DNA of 64,000 nt. Source: DATCYX01 sp963714425 (GTDB lineage: Bacteria > Chloroflexota > Anaerolineae > Anaerolineales > UBA4823). How positions within the stretch are numbered: position 1 is the first letter of the stretch; the number at the start of each line of letters is the position of its first letter. This document shows, in pieces, positions 26,866 through 34,866 of the stretch. A model generated the notes under the pieces. It saw only the letters and a list, made by a program, of their open reading frames with translations, was not told the origin of the DNA and made no database searches. Made by a program: the position numbers and the translations under genes. Location: positions 62,001 to 126,000 of the forward strand of contig CAVQOI010000001.1 of NCBI GenBank assembly GCA_963714425.1. Direction: 5' to 3'.

Positions 26866-27214
26866 ATATGCAGATAAAAATACGATTGTAATTGTAAAAA
26901 TTTTTAGAATGTAAAGATTTTTGGTGAACACAGTTTGGACAATATGTTGATGCAGTGTTTGGGTGATATGCCTGGTTCGAAGGCGCAGAAAATATCGATG
27001 GCGCGTGAGCAGTTTTCGTCAGATGCAAAGCGTGAATCAGTCATCATGGTCGGAGATTCGTTGAGTGATATTCGTGCTGCTAAGGAGGCGTCAGTTAAGA
27101 GCGTTGCGGTAGGTTGGGGTCATCAGAGTTTGAAATCTCTTGCTTCGCGGCAACCCCGATCATGTGGTTCATTTTCCACAAGAGCTGCTGGAGGTGATTG
27201 AAAAAATAGGTTGA
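26866..27214 (+). pseudogene. Truncated, frameshifted HAD phosphatase fragment
   Basis: This is the duplicated C-terminal half of the HAD gene, lacking motif I. It carries motif IV (IMVGDSLSDIRAAKEA) but has lost bases near 26897-26965 and gained one near 27141, which shifts the frame after GWGHQSLK. It differs from the intact gene by scattered substitutions, some silent, indicating age. Confidence 0.8.
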
Positions 27215-27257
27215 GCAAGCCACCTTCTTTTCACTTGGAATCCCGTTTCGCAAGCCA

Positions 27258-27383
27258 GCCCAGCACAGCGCGCACTGGACGGCGGGGATTCTACGGCGTT
27301 TTAGGCTTATTCCACGACCCGGCGGAATCCTGCTCCCAAAGCAAATAAGTCCCGCCCGCATCTGGAAGCCAGTCAATCATTGG
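27258..27383 (+). repeat. attC-like element 2
   Basis: Copy of the element at 25746 within repeat copy B, with the same degenerate 3' end. Confidence 0.4.
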
Positions 27384-27389
27384 CTTAGA

Positions 27390-27638
27390 CTTAACCGCAC
27401 GACAAGCAATTGCCCCTCTCCCAGACATTGGGAGAGGGTCGAAGATCTGCCGACTGGAGGGAGGCAGAGAAGGGGGTGAGGGAATGAGGGCTAAACCCTA
27501 TTGCATTTTCGCCAAGATGATTGTAGAAGTTAAAGTAGGCTTGGATTGAATGTCATTTCGGATGAGATAACTGCTTTAATTACAAGCTAACTGATTGAAT
27601 CTGTATATGATACCGAATTGTCTTGTTATGCAGTATAT
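27390..27638. repeat. Leader repeat, copy 3
   Basis: Nearly identical to copy 2 (25878-26126), with one extra base in the REP-like dyad (cccagacattggg against cccaacattggg). It lies upstream of the second lipoprotein gene. Confidence 0.65.
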
Positions 27639-27798
27639 CCACTAGTTGGGCGGCTTAATCGGCTAACTGGTTGTGAGTTCTTTCTGTTTTTGCTATATAA
27701 TGACTTTGTGGGGTCAGTCGTATGTATAATCTGTCACTTGGCGGAGTAATCACAGCAAACATCGATCAAATCCGTCTCCTATACAAAGGAGAATGACC

Positions 27799-28326
27799 AT
27801 GAAAAAGTTTGTCTATCTGATACTCCTTACGCTCATCGCTATTATCTTGGGTGCATGTGCAAAGGCAACGCAGGAACCCATCAATGAAGCAACGCCGCAA
27901 TTTATCGATGAGATGATCAATCCAGGTGATAAGATAGGCAATTTTCTCATCACCACAAGTGATGATGATAGTGTTTTCTACACAACAAAAGCCCATTGCC
28001 CCTTCGATCCAAGCACAAAGACAGAGACTTGTGAAATAGACATAGGCACAAAGGTTAATGTCGCATTAGGCGTCTATGGTGATAGCGTGGAGAAGTTGGA
28101 TACGTACTGGTCAGGACAGACCTATATGATGACGATTGAAGGTCGCCCCGTTAACCTCCAAGCCTTTGGTTCAATTGACATAACCCATCCTATAGTTGAC
28201 AAGATGCGTCTATGGAATGTTGTAATTGTTACCGACAAGCCAGGTAAAATAACAATTCAGCATTCTGGAGAAATGATTGGCAATTCCATGGAAGGAACGA
28301 ATATTCTGATCTATAGTGAACCATGA
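27799..28326 (+). CDS. Small lipoprotein of unknown function, copy B
   Basis: This is a near-perfect duplicate of the gene at 26286, with the same lipobox Cys20 and ribosome site. The encoded proteins differ at residues 60 (Ile to Phe), 162 (Asp to Asn) and 174 (Ala to Glu). Intact reading frames in both copies suggest that both are still expressed or that the duplication is recent. An attC-like element follows 88 bases downstream. Confidence 0.75.
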   Translation: MKKFVYLILLTLIAIILGACAKATQEPINEATPQFIDEMINPGDKIGNFLITTSDDDSVFYTTKAHCPFDPSTKTETCEIDIGTKVNVALGVYGDSVEKLDTYWSGQTYMMTIEGRPVNLQAFGSIDITHPIVDKMRLWNVVIVTDKPGKITIQHSGEMIGNSMEGTNILIYSEP

Positions 28327-28414
28327 TGAAACAACCCTACTCAAATCTTACTTTAGCCTTGAATTTAGGTTAGATTCTATTTCTATTTAGTACTTATTTT
28401 TGAAATGAGCAGCC

Positions 28415-28540
28415 GCCCAACACAGCGTGCACCTGACGCTGGGGATTCTGCGGCGACAGTCTTTTTCCACGTCCTGGCGAAATCCTGCACGCAAACCGAG
28501 ACTGACTCCGCCCTGACACTGGTTGCGCAAACAGTTATGC
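28415..28540 (+). repeat. attC-like recombination site 3
   Basis: It begins with GCCCAAC (R''-like RYYYAAC) and ends with GTTATGC (R'-like GTTRRRY). The inner arms gcgtgcacc and ggttgcgca are imperfectly complementary, as expected for a folded attC, and the length of 126 bp is in the range of integron cassette sites. The next gene starts nine bases after it, the usual cassette layout. No integrase gene is present in the window. Confidence 0.5.
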
Positions 28541-28549
28541 ATAAATAAT

Positions 28550-29140
28550 ATGAATCCAGATAATTCATCCTATCCGGCAAAGATAAAACAGAAAAATGTC
28601 ATTGATATGGCTTTGACATTTACCGCGATGATCCGACTGTTTGAAAAAGGATCGAAACCAAAGGTCGCTAATAAATTGTTCGTGGAATTTCAAGGCTTGG
28701 ATAAAATAACAAATCGTGCGGATTTTCAGGCTTTTCATCGGGGCTTTTGTGCTTGGTTTACAAGCAATATTAAAACAGCACAAAGAGAACGAAATAACAA
28801 GATAGTCAAAAAATCGCGATACGCCCTTTATGGTCATGCAGCCAAGCTGCTCGACGTTTCGTTAAAAGTCTATGTCTACTACTCAAATTTGCCAAACGTA
28901 ATTACAGCATCGACGCTAATGCCTTTTTTAAATTCCGCCATTGACAATCCAATTCTTAACCATTTAAAGAAGTCATTCCCAGGCGAGCATATATTGGCGA
29001 AAACAGTAGAGCAAATAGACGAAAACACATATAAAAAACTTCAAGAACTTGTCAGATTGGACATAGAAAAACAGTTTGATAACGGAATTCTTCCAACTCA
29101 ATATGACGACATCATGTGGCATCGTTTTAAATTCGGTTGA
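28550..29140 (+). CDS. AT-rich orphan gene in cassette position, function unknown
   Basis: The 196-residue product is Lys- and Asn-rich with a basic centre (AQRERNNKIVKKSRYALYGH), unlike the neighbouring proteins in composition. No family was recognised; it has no signal peptide or membrane helix and looks mostly helical and cytoplasmic. ATG 28550 lies directly after the attC-like site and is chosen over an in-frame upstream ATG at 28523 that lies inside that site. Composition and position both point to recent acquisition. Confidence 0.6.
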   Translation: MNPDNSSYPAKIKQKNVIDMALTFTAMIRLFEKGSKPKVANKLFVEFQGLDKITNRADFQAFHRGFCAWFTSNIKTAQRERNNKIVKKSRYALYGHAAKLLDVSLKVYVYYSNLPNVITASTLMPFLNSAIDNPILNHLKKSFPGEHILAKTVEQIDENTYKKLQELVRLDIEKQFDNGILPTQYDDIMWHRFKFG

Positions 29141-29778
29141 ACTGAAATCACCCCTTAATATGATATGAGCCTCCAACCGCCAGATTCTGCGTTCAACTTC
29201 AGGTGAGTATTGGGCCAGTTCCGCTCTTACCTAATCCATCCCACAATATCCCCCAAAATATCCCCCATTTTTGCCGTCTTCGGCGCTTGACTCTCTGCCC
29301 AAATCTTCGTGCAATTGTTCTATCTTAGATGGCAGGTTTGAAGATTTGATGGTATGAAAGTGAGCAGGTCGCAGGGGTGTGCGATTATCTATCACTCTTC
29401 ACGAGTACCCCATTTGTTTTGAATTGAATATATTACAACAATTCGCTATCAAAACTCGCACTACGCACCTCACACTTGGAACGTGGAACATGGAACCTGG
29501 CGCCTGGCGCCCCTCACCCCGTTTCGTTTTTCGATTTTTTTACTTTCTTGCTTTCATATTTTCAAAAATCCCCTCCTCACCCTCACCTCTCGCCTCCGCA
29601 CCTGACACCGGAACACATGACACCGGAACACGTGCCACAACCGGAACCTGAAACACGCCGCACGCAGTCGCTCAGTGTATAATACAGGCGATTCGCCCAA
29701 AAGCTCAACCTTCAACGTTCAAACGTTCTAACGTTTAAACCTGTCAACTGCTAACGCAGAAACGGAGTTGCACCCTCT
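29141..29778. other. Non-coding stretch with low-complexity repeats
   Basis: No gene is supported. It holds ggaac-type short repeats (ggaacgtggaacatggaacc near 29478; accggaacacatgacaccgg near 29607) and a palindromic AACGTTC/AACGTTT stretch at 29704-29746. Short frames here encode only repeat-derived residues. An ATG with cggagttgc upstream starts the next gene at 29779. Confidence 0.6.
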
Positions 29779-30226
29779 ATGATCGGTGAGTCCATCAAAC
29801 GCTTAGACGCCCTCGGCAAAGTCACCGGGCAGACCCTCTACCCCGGCGACATTGACATGCCCGAGCAGGCGTATATGAAGATCCTCTTCGCCGGGCGCCC
29901 GCACGCCCGCATCCGGAGTATCGACACCTCCACAGCCGAAGCCCTGCCCGGCGTGCTGGCGGTCTTCACCGCCAAAGACGTGCCCGTCAACGAGTACGGC
30001 CTGATCATGGACGACCAGCCCGTGCTGTGCGGCCCTGGCTCGCCCAAGCCCTTCACCGACCGCGTGCGCTTCGTCGGCGACCAGGTCGCCCTGGTCGTTG
30101 CGGAGACGGAGGCCATCGCCGCCCAAGGGAGGGACCTGATCCAGGTGGACTACGAGGACCTGCCTGTGGTCACCGACTTCCTGGAGGCGCGCCAGCCCGG
30201 CGCCCCCCTGCTGCACCCCGAGCGCG
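29779..30226 (+). CDS. Molybdenum hydroxylase Mo subunit, N-terminal fragment (frameshifted gene)
   Basis: It opens with the Mo-subunit start IGESIKRLDALGKVTGQTLYPGD, then GRPHARIRSIDTS and VRFVGDQVALVVAET, as in XdhA/CoxL proteins. After LLHPERE the frame becomes nonsense and stops at 30381. Removing one base at about 30226 (GAGCGCG) restores NSNVFCHYRIRKGDVDAAF and links to the next frame. Confidence 0.85.
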
Positions 30227-31984
30227 AACTCAAACGTATTCTGCCATTATCGCATCCGCAAAGGGGATGTCGACGCCGCTTTCGCCCAGGCGGATGTCAT
30301 CATCGAAGGCGAGTATCGCACCCCCGCCCAGGAGCACGCCTACCTGGCGCCCGAAGCCGGCCTCGGCTACATCGACGATGAGGGTCGCGTGACTGTCAAC
30401 GTCGCCGGTCAGTGGACTCATGAAGACCAGGAAGAGATCGCCCACGCCCTCGGGCTGCCCCTTGAACAGGTGCGGGTGGTCTATTCCGCCATCGGCGGCG
30501 CCTTTGGCGGGCGCGAGGACATGTCCGTCCAGATCGTGCTGGCTCTGGCAGCCTGGCGACTCTCCCAGCGCGGCATCCACCGCCCAGTAAAGATCATCTG
30601 GTCGCGCGAGGAGTTGATCATCGGGCACCACAAGCGCCACCCCTATTACATTAAGACCCGCTGGGGAGCTACCAAAGAAGGAAAGCTTATCGCCGCTGAG
30701 GTGGAGGTGGTCGCCGATGGCGGCGCCTACGCCTACACCTCCACCAAGGTGCTGGGCAACGCCACCCTGATGTGCACCGGCCCCTACGAGATCCCCAACG
30801 TCAAGGTGGATGGCTATGCCGTCTACACTAACAACCTGCCTAACGGAGCGTTCCGCGGCTTTGGCGGCCCGCAGGGCGCCTTCGCGGCCGAGACGCAGAT
30901 GAACCGCCTGGCTGAGGCGCTGGGAATGGACCCGGCTGAAATCCGGCTTAAGAACGTGCTGCGCGAGGGCTCGTTGCTCTCCGTAGGTACCCCGCTCCCC
31001 AAGGGCGTCAGCCTGCCCCAGGTGGTTGAGAGGTGCCAGGCTGAAAGTTCCAGGTTGATAGCTGAGGTCGAAGACTACAGAAATGAACATTCAACCTTCA
31101 AACCTTCAAACTTTCGACGTGGAACAGGCTTTGCCTGTTCTTTTAAGAATGTTGGCTTTTCCTTTGGCTTCCCCGAGCAATCCTGGGCGACGGTCGAGCT
31201 GCACGGTACTGCCGAGATCCAGCGTGCCGTAGTGCATCACGCTGGCGCCGACGTTGGTCAGGGCGCCCACACCGTTTTCGCCCAGATGGCGGCCGAAGCA
31301 TTGGGCCTGCCTATGGAGAAAGTCGAGCTGGTCGTCTCTGACACCGCCCACACCGGCAACTCGGGCAGCGCCTCCGCCTCACGCATGACCTTCATGGCAG
31401 GCAATGCCATCCTGGGCGCCAGTCAAGATGCCATGGAGAAATGGAACGCCGAGGAACGCCCCGCTATCGCCACTTTCCAATATCGCCCACCGCCCACCAC
31501 GCCATACGACCCCGAGACTGGCAAATCCGAGCCCAATTTTTCCTACGGGTACGTAGCGCAGGCGGTCTCGGTGGAGGTGGATACCGAGACCGGGCATGTG
31601 CGCATCCTGGATGTGGTCTCTGTCGATGACGTGGGCAAGGCGCTTAACCCCAAGCAGGTGCAAGGTCAGATCGAAGGCGCCGTGGTGCAGGCGGCGGGTT
31701 ATGCCATCCTGGAAAACTTCATCCAGACCGGTGGCTATGTTCAGACACAACATCTCTCCACTTATTTAATTCCATCCGTCCTGGATGTGCCCGAGCGCGT
31801 CGAGTTTGTCATCCTTGAGTACCCTGATCCAATCGGCCCGTGGGGAGCGCGCGGCATGGCTGAGATGCCTTTCCTGCCGTTAGCTCCTGCTGTCATCGCG
31901 GCTGTCCACGACGCTACGGGTGTATGGTTCCACGAGTTCCCCCTCACCCCCGAGCGAATCCTGCGCGGCCTGGGCAAAATATAA
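30227..31984 (+). CDS. Molybdenum hydroxylase Mo subunit, main fragment
   Basis: The frame continues the large subunit: HYRIRKGDVDAAFAQADVII, EYRTPAQEHAYLAPEAG, the cofactor loop AIGGAFGGRED, GAFRGFGGPQGAFAAE, and a C-terminal RGMAEMPFLPLAPA with the probable catalytic Glu. The CO dehydrogenase AYRCSFR loop is absent, so it is a xanthine dehydrogenase-type enzyme of unknown substrate. No FAD or 2Fe-2S genes are adjacent; the fused FAD/2Fe-2S gene at 14896 is the likely partner. A repeat-derived insert lies at 31038-31115. The first ATG-like start within this part is a GTG at 30389. Confidence 0.88.
   Translation, partial: NSNVFCHYRIRKGDVDAAFAQADVIIEGEYRTPAQEHAYLAPEAGLGYIDDEGRVTVNVAGQWTHEDQEEIAHALGLPLEQVRVVYSAIGGAFGGREDMSVQIVLALAAWRLSQRGIHRPVKIIWSREELIIGHHKRHPYYIKTRWGATKEGKLIAAEVEVVADGGAYAYTSTKVLGNATLMCTGPYEIPNVKVDGYAVYTNNLPNGAFRGFGGPQGAFAAETQMNRLAEALGMDPAEIRLKNVLREGSLLSVGTPLPKGVSLPQVVERCQAESSRLIAEVEDYRNEHSTFKPSNFRRGTGFACSFKNVGFSFGFPEQSWATVELHGTAEIQRAVVHHAGADVGQGAHTVFAQMAAEALGLPMEKVELVVSDTAHTGNSGSASASRMTFMAGNAILGASQDAMEKWNAEERPAIATFQYRPPPTTPYDPETGKSEPNFSYGYVAQAVSVEVDTETGHVRILDVVSVDDVGKALNPKQVQGQIEGAVVQAAGYAILENFIQTGGYVQTQHLSTYLIPSVLDVPERVEFVILEYPDPIGPWGARGMAEMPFLPLAPAVIAAVHDATGVWFHEFPLTPERILRGLGKI
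31038..31115. repeat. In-frame AACCTTC/GAAAGTT palindromic insert in the Mo subunit gene
   Basis: The left arm gaaagttccaggttga is complementary to the right arm tcaaccttcaaa...aaactttc, with a loop between. It encodes ESSRLIAEVEDYRNEHSTF and further Lys/Pro/Ser residues and keeps the reading frame open. Confidence 0.55.
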
Positions 31985-32009
31985 AGATGGTTCCCAGTCC
32001 AGAAAACAC

Positions 32010-32058
32010 CGAAATTAGAGATTTGCGGGCGCATAGCGCCCGCAAATCTCTAATTTCG
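32010..32058. terminator. 23-bp perfect palindrome after the Mo subunit gene
   Basis: Arms 32010-32032 and 32036-32058 are fully complementary around ATA, core tgcgggcgc ata gcgcccgca. No T-tract follows, so it may be a repeat element as much as a terminator. A second dyad, gcctgcc/ggcaggc, follows at 32061-32106. Confidence 0.6.
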
Positions 32059-32128
32059 AAGCCTGCCGCCGCGATGCGCCTACGAGCACAGCGAAGTAAG
32101 GCAGGCAAGTAGGGGGGATGTGACTCGA

Positions 32129-34864
32129 ATGGACCTCTCCACAACAATCCACTACCTGGGCGAGCTGCTCGGGCAGGTGATCACCGAGCAGGAATCTCCT
32201 GAAATCTTCAACCTGGAAGAGCGCATCCGCCTGGAAGCCAAAACCCGCCGTACCACATCACCCGCCAGCCCCGAGCATCTGCAGGCTGCTGATCGTTTGG
32301 TGCGGGAGGTGAAGGCGCTCACCAGCCAGGCAGCCCGTCCGGTCGCCGCAGCATTCAACCTATACTTTGACCTGGTAAACCTGGCCGAGGAGAACTATCG
32401 CGTCAGCCTGCTGCGCAAGGAAGAGCTGGAGAACCATCCACTGCCAATCCATGATTCGATCGCCGCCGCGGTTGCGGTGCTCAAATCTCGCGGGGTGAGC
32501 CGCCAAGCAATGATTCATCTGCTCGATACCTTGTGGATTGAGCTGGTGCTGACTGCCCATCCCACTGAGGCCAAACGGCGTACCATCCTTTCCAAGTTGG
32601 GGCGTATTGCCTCTGAGTTGCATCTCCTGGAGCAGATCGACTTGCTGCCCCGCGAGCTCGAGGCCAGCCGCAAGTCCCTTCTGGCGGAAATCACTGCCCT
32701 TTGGCACACAGACCGTTCTCGCACTACTCGCCCCCGCGTGGCGGATGAGATCCGCACTACGCTATATTTCGTTGACGAAGTTTTCTGGGACGTACTGCCA
32801 TTAATCTATGCAGACCTGGACGCTGCCCTGGACCAGCATTATCCTGGAGTCCAAATCGAGCGCCCCTGGCTCACTTTGGCATCCTGGGTAGGTGGTGATC
32901 GGGATGGCAACCCGAATGTCACCCACACCGTCACTGCTGAGGCGCTGCGCTTGCACCGTGGCCTGGCGGTCGAGCGCCATCGCCCCGCCATGCAAGAACT
33001 GTCACGCCGTTTGAGCCTAAGCGCCAGCCGCGTGCCGCCCCCGCCGGAGCTGGCAGCCTGGTTCGAGAGCCGCCGCCCGCTGCCCGCCCACGTCGCTTTT
33101 CTGGAGAGTCGTTATGCCAATGAGCCATACCGGCTGGCGCTCTCCTTGCTGGCGGATGATCTGGCGCAGGCATCACAAGATGACCTTATAACCACCCTTC
33201 TCAGCCGGGAGCCTGCTCCAACTCGCCTGCGCACGCGTGATCTTCTCTTCCCATTAACCATTATTCGTCGAGCCATCCCTGAGCAACTTGCATCCGGTCC
33301 GCCCTTGAAGGTACAGCGCCAGCTCGAGATCTTTGGGTTACACGCTACCCGTCTGGATATTCGTGAGGATGCCTCCCGCCTGAATGCCACACTTGGGGAG
33401 CTATTGCGCGCCCTCGGCCTGCACCCGCGTTTTGAAACTGCAGCGCAAGATGAGCGCACCCAATTGCTGGCTGACCTTCTCGTCTCTCCGGTCCCCGAGT
33501 TGGCAGACCAACCTGGCGTGACCCCAGGCGCAGCCGAGACCATCGCTACCTTCCAGATGATCGCCCGCACACGCCAGGTGTACGGGCAGGATCTGCTCGG
33601 CCCGGTGGTAATCTCTATGGCCAGTGGTCCTGCCGATGTGCTCTCTGTGCTCCTGCTGGCGCGTTGGACAGGTTGCGCCGACTGTCTGGATATCGTACCC
33701 CTCTTTGAGACCCTGGCCGACCTTGAAGCCGCCCCCGGAATATTGCAGGCGCTCTTTGAGCTGCCCATTTACCGCGATCATCTTAAGACCTGCCGCCACC
33801 ACCAGATGGTAATGCTGGGCTATTCGGATAGTAACAAAGATGGCGGCTATCTCTCAGCTAACTGGGCTCTCTACCAGGCGCAGGAGCGAATTGCCCGAGT
33901 GTGCCAGGAGCATAATGTCACACTCACGCTCTTCCACGGTCGTGGGGGCACCGTGGCACGCGGCGGTGGTCCGGCAAATCGTGCCATCAGGGCGCAACCT
34001 TCCGGCACGATCCAGGGGCGCTTTCGCCTGACCGAGCAGGGCGAAGTCATCTCCTCGCGCTATGCTGAGCCCCATCTTGCCCACCGCCATCTGGAGCAAA
34101 TTGTCAGCGCAGTGCTACAAGCCTCCATCCCCCAGGGCAAAGCGGAAGGCGGTGCTGTGCCCGATGCGTGGCGTGTCGCTTTGAGCAGTATGTCCGGTGA
34201 AGCGCGCCGCAAATACCGGCAGCTGGTATACGAGACCCCTGGTTTCCTGGATTATTGGAGAACTGTCACGCCCATTGACGAGATTCAGCGCCTGCAGATT
34301 GGCTCGCGACCTGCATCTCGCCGCCTGGATGGCGATCCTTTGTTGAGCATCCGCGCCATCCCCTGGGTCTTCTCGTGGATGCAGTGCCGCTTCAACCTCC
34401 CCGGTTGGTACGGCCTGGGTACTGGGTTAAGGGCGGCACCACTGGAGCTATCAGCCCTACAGGAGATGTATACCGCTTGGCCCTTCTTCCGTAGCTTGTT
34501 TGATAATGCCGAGATGTCCTTACTCAAGGCCGACCTGGACATCGCTGCCCTGTATTCAAGTCTTGCGCCAGATCAATCGGTTGCGGCTGCCATTTTTGAG
34601 GACATCCGCATTGAATTCGATCGCACCCACGAGCTGGTTCTGGCGATCAGCGGTCACAGCCAATTGATGGATGGGGATCTAAGCCTCCAGCGATCGATCA
34701 CCTTACGAAATCCGTACATTGATCCCTTGAATTACATCCAGGTGGAAATGCTGCGCCGCCTGCGGCAGCTTCCTGAAGCTGATGAAGAGGAGGCGGAACG
34801 TCTGCGGGATGTGCTGGTCCTTACCATCAATGGAATTGCCTCCGGGTTGAGAAACACTGGCTGA
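32129..34864 (+). CDS. ppc: Phosphoenolpyruvate carboxylase
   Basis: The enzyme carboxylates PEP to oxaloacetate, refilling the TCA cycle. All family landmarks are present: LTAHPTEAKRRT with the catalytic His, GGDRDGNPNVT, MLGYSDSNKDGGYLSANW, FHGRGGTVARGGGP and RLTEQGEVISSRY, and a C-terminal NGIASGLRNTG ending typical of bacterial PEPC. Length, about 911 aa, is normal. ATG 32129 is preferred because AGGGGGG lies 11 bases upstream; the in-frame GTG at 32120 is too close to it. The next gene starts two bases after the stop. Confidence 0.96.
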   Translation: MDLSTTIHYLGELLGQVITEQESPEIFNLEERIRLEAKTRRTTSPASPEHLQAADRLVREVKALTSQAARPVAAAFNLYFDLVNLAEENYRVSLLRKEELENHPLPIHDSIAAAVAVLKSRGVSRQAMIHLLDTLWIELVLTAHPTEAKRRTILSKLGRIASELHLLEQIDLLPRELEASRKSLLAEITALWHTDRSRTTRPRVADEIRTTLYFVDEVFWDVLPLIYADLDAALDQHYPGVQIERPWLTLASWVGGDRDGNPNVTHTVTAEALRLHRGLAVERHRPAMQELSRRLSLSASRVPPPPELAAWFESRRPLPAHVAFLESRYANEPYRLALSLLADDLAQASQDDLITTLLSREPAPTRLRTRDLLFPLTIIRRAIPEQLASGPPLKVQRQLEIFGLHATRLDIREDASRLNATLGELLRALGLHPRFETAAQDERTQLLADLLVSPVPELADQPGVTPGAAETIATFQMIARTRQVYGQDLLGPVVISMASGPADVLSVLLLARWTGCADCLDIVPLFETLADLEAAPGILQALFELPIYRDHLKTCRHHQMVMLGYSDSNKDGGYLSANWALYQAQERIARVCQEHNVTLTLFHGRGGTVARGGGPANRAIRAQPSGTIQGRFRLTEQGEVISSRYAEPHLAHRHLEQIVSAVLQASIPQGKAEGGAVPDAWRVALSSMSGEARRKYRQLVYETPGFLDYWRTVTPIDEIQRLQIGSRPASRRLDGDPLLSIRAIPWVFSWMQCRFNLPGWYGLGTGLRAAPLELSALQEMYTAWPFFRSLFDNAEMSLLKADLDIAALYSSLAPDQSVAAAIFEDIRIEFDRTHELVLAISGHSQLMDGDLSLQRSITLRNPYIDPLNYIQVEMLRRLRQLPEADEEEAERLRDVLVLTINGIASGLRNTG

Positions 34865-34866
34865 AT

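Larger units (their letters stand above)
26866..28375. repeat. 1.5-kb direct repeat, copy B
   Basis: Second copy of 25341-26862, offset about 1511-1513 bases. The first 100 bases have several small deletions relative to copy A. After the lipoprotein stop, copy B leads into the attC-like element at 28415 instead of into another repeat. Confidence 0.9.

Noticed and set aside
25341..28375. Duplication as an assembly artefact
   Set aside because: The copies differ at several bases including three amino-acid changes and many changes in the HAD part, so both copies probably exist.
29379..29682. Two short frames of 68-90 residues
   Set aside because: They are made of ggaac-type low-complexity repeats and have no ribosome site.
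29779..31984. Aerobic CO dehydrogenase large subunit
   Set aside because: The active-site loop AYRCSFR is missing and GAFRGFGGPQ is present instead, which fits a xanthine dehydrogenase-type enzyme.
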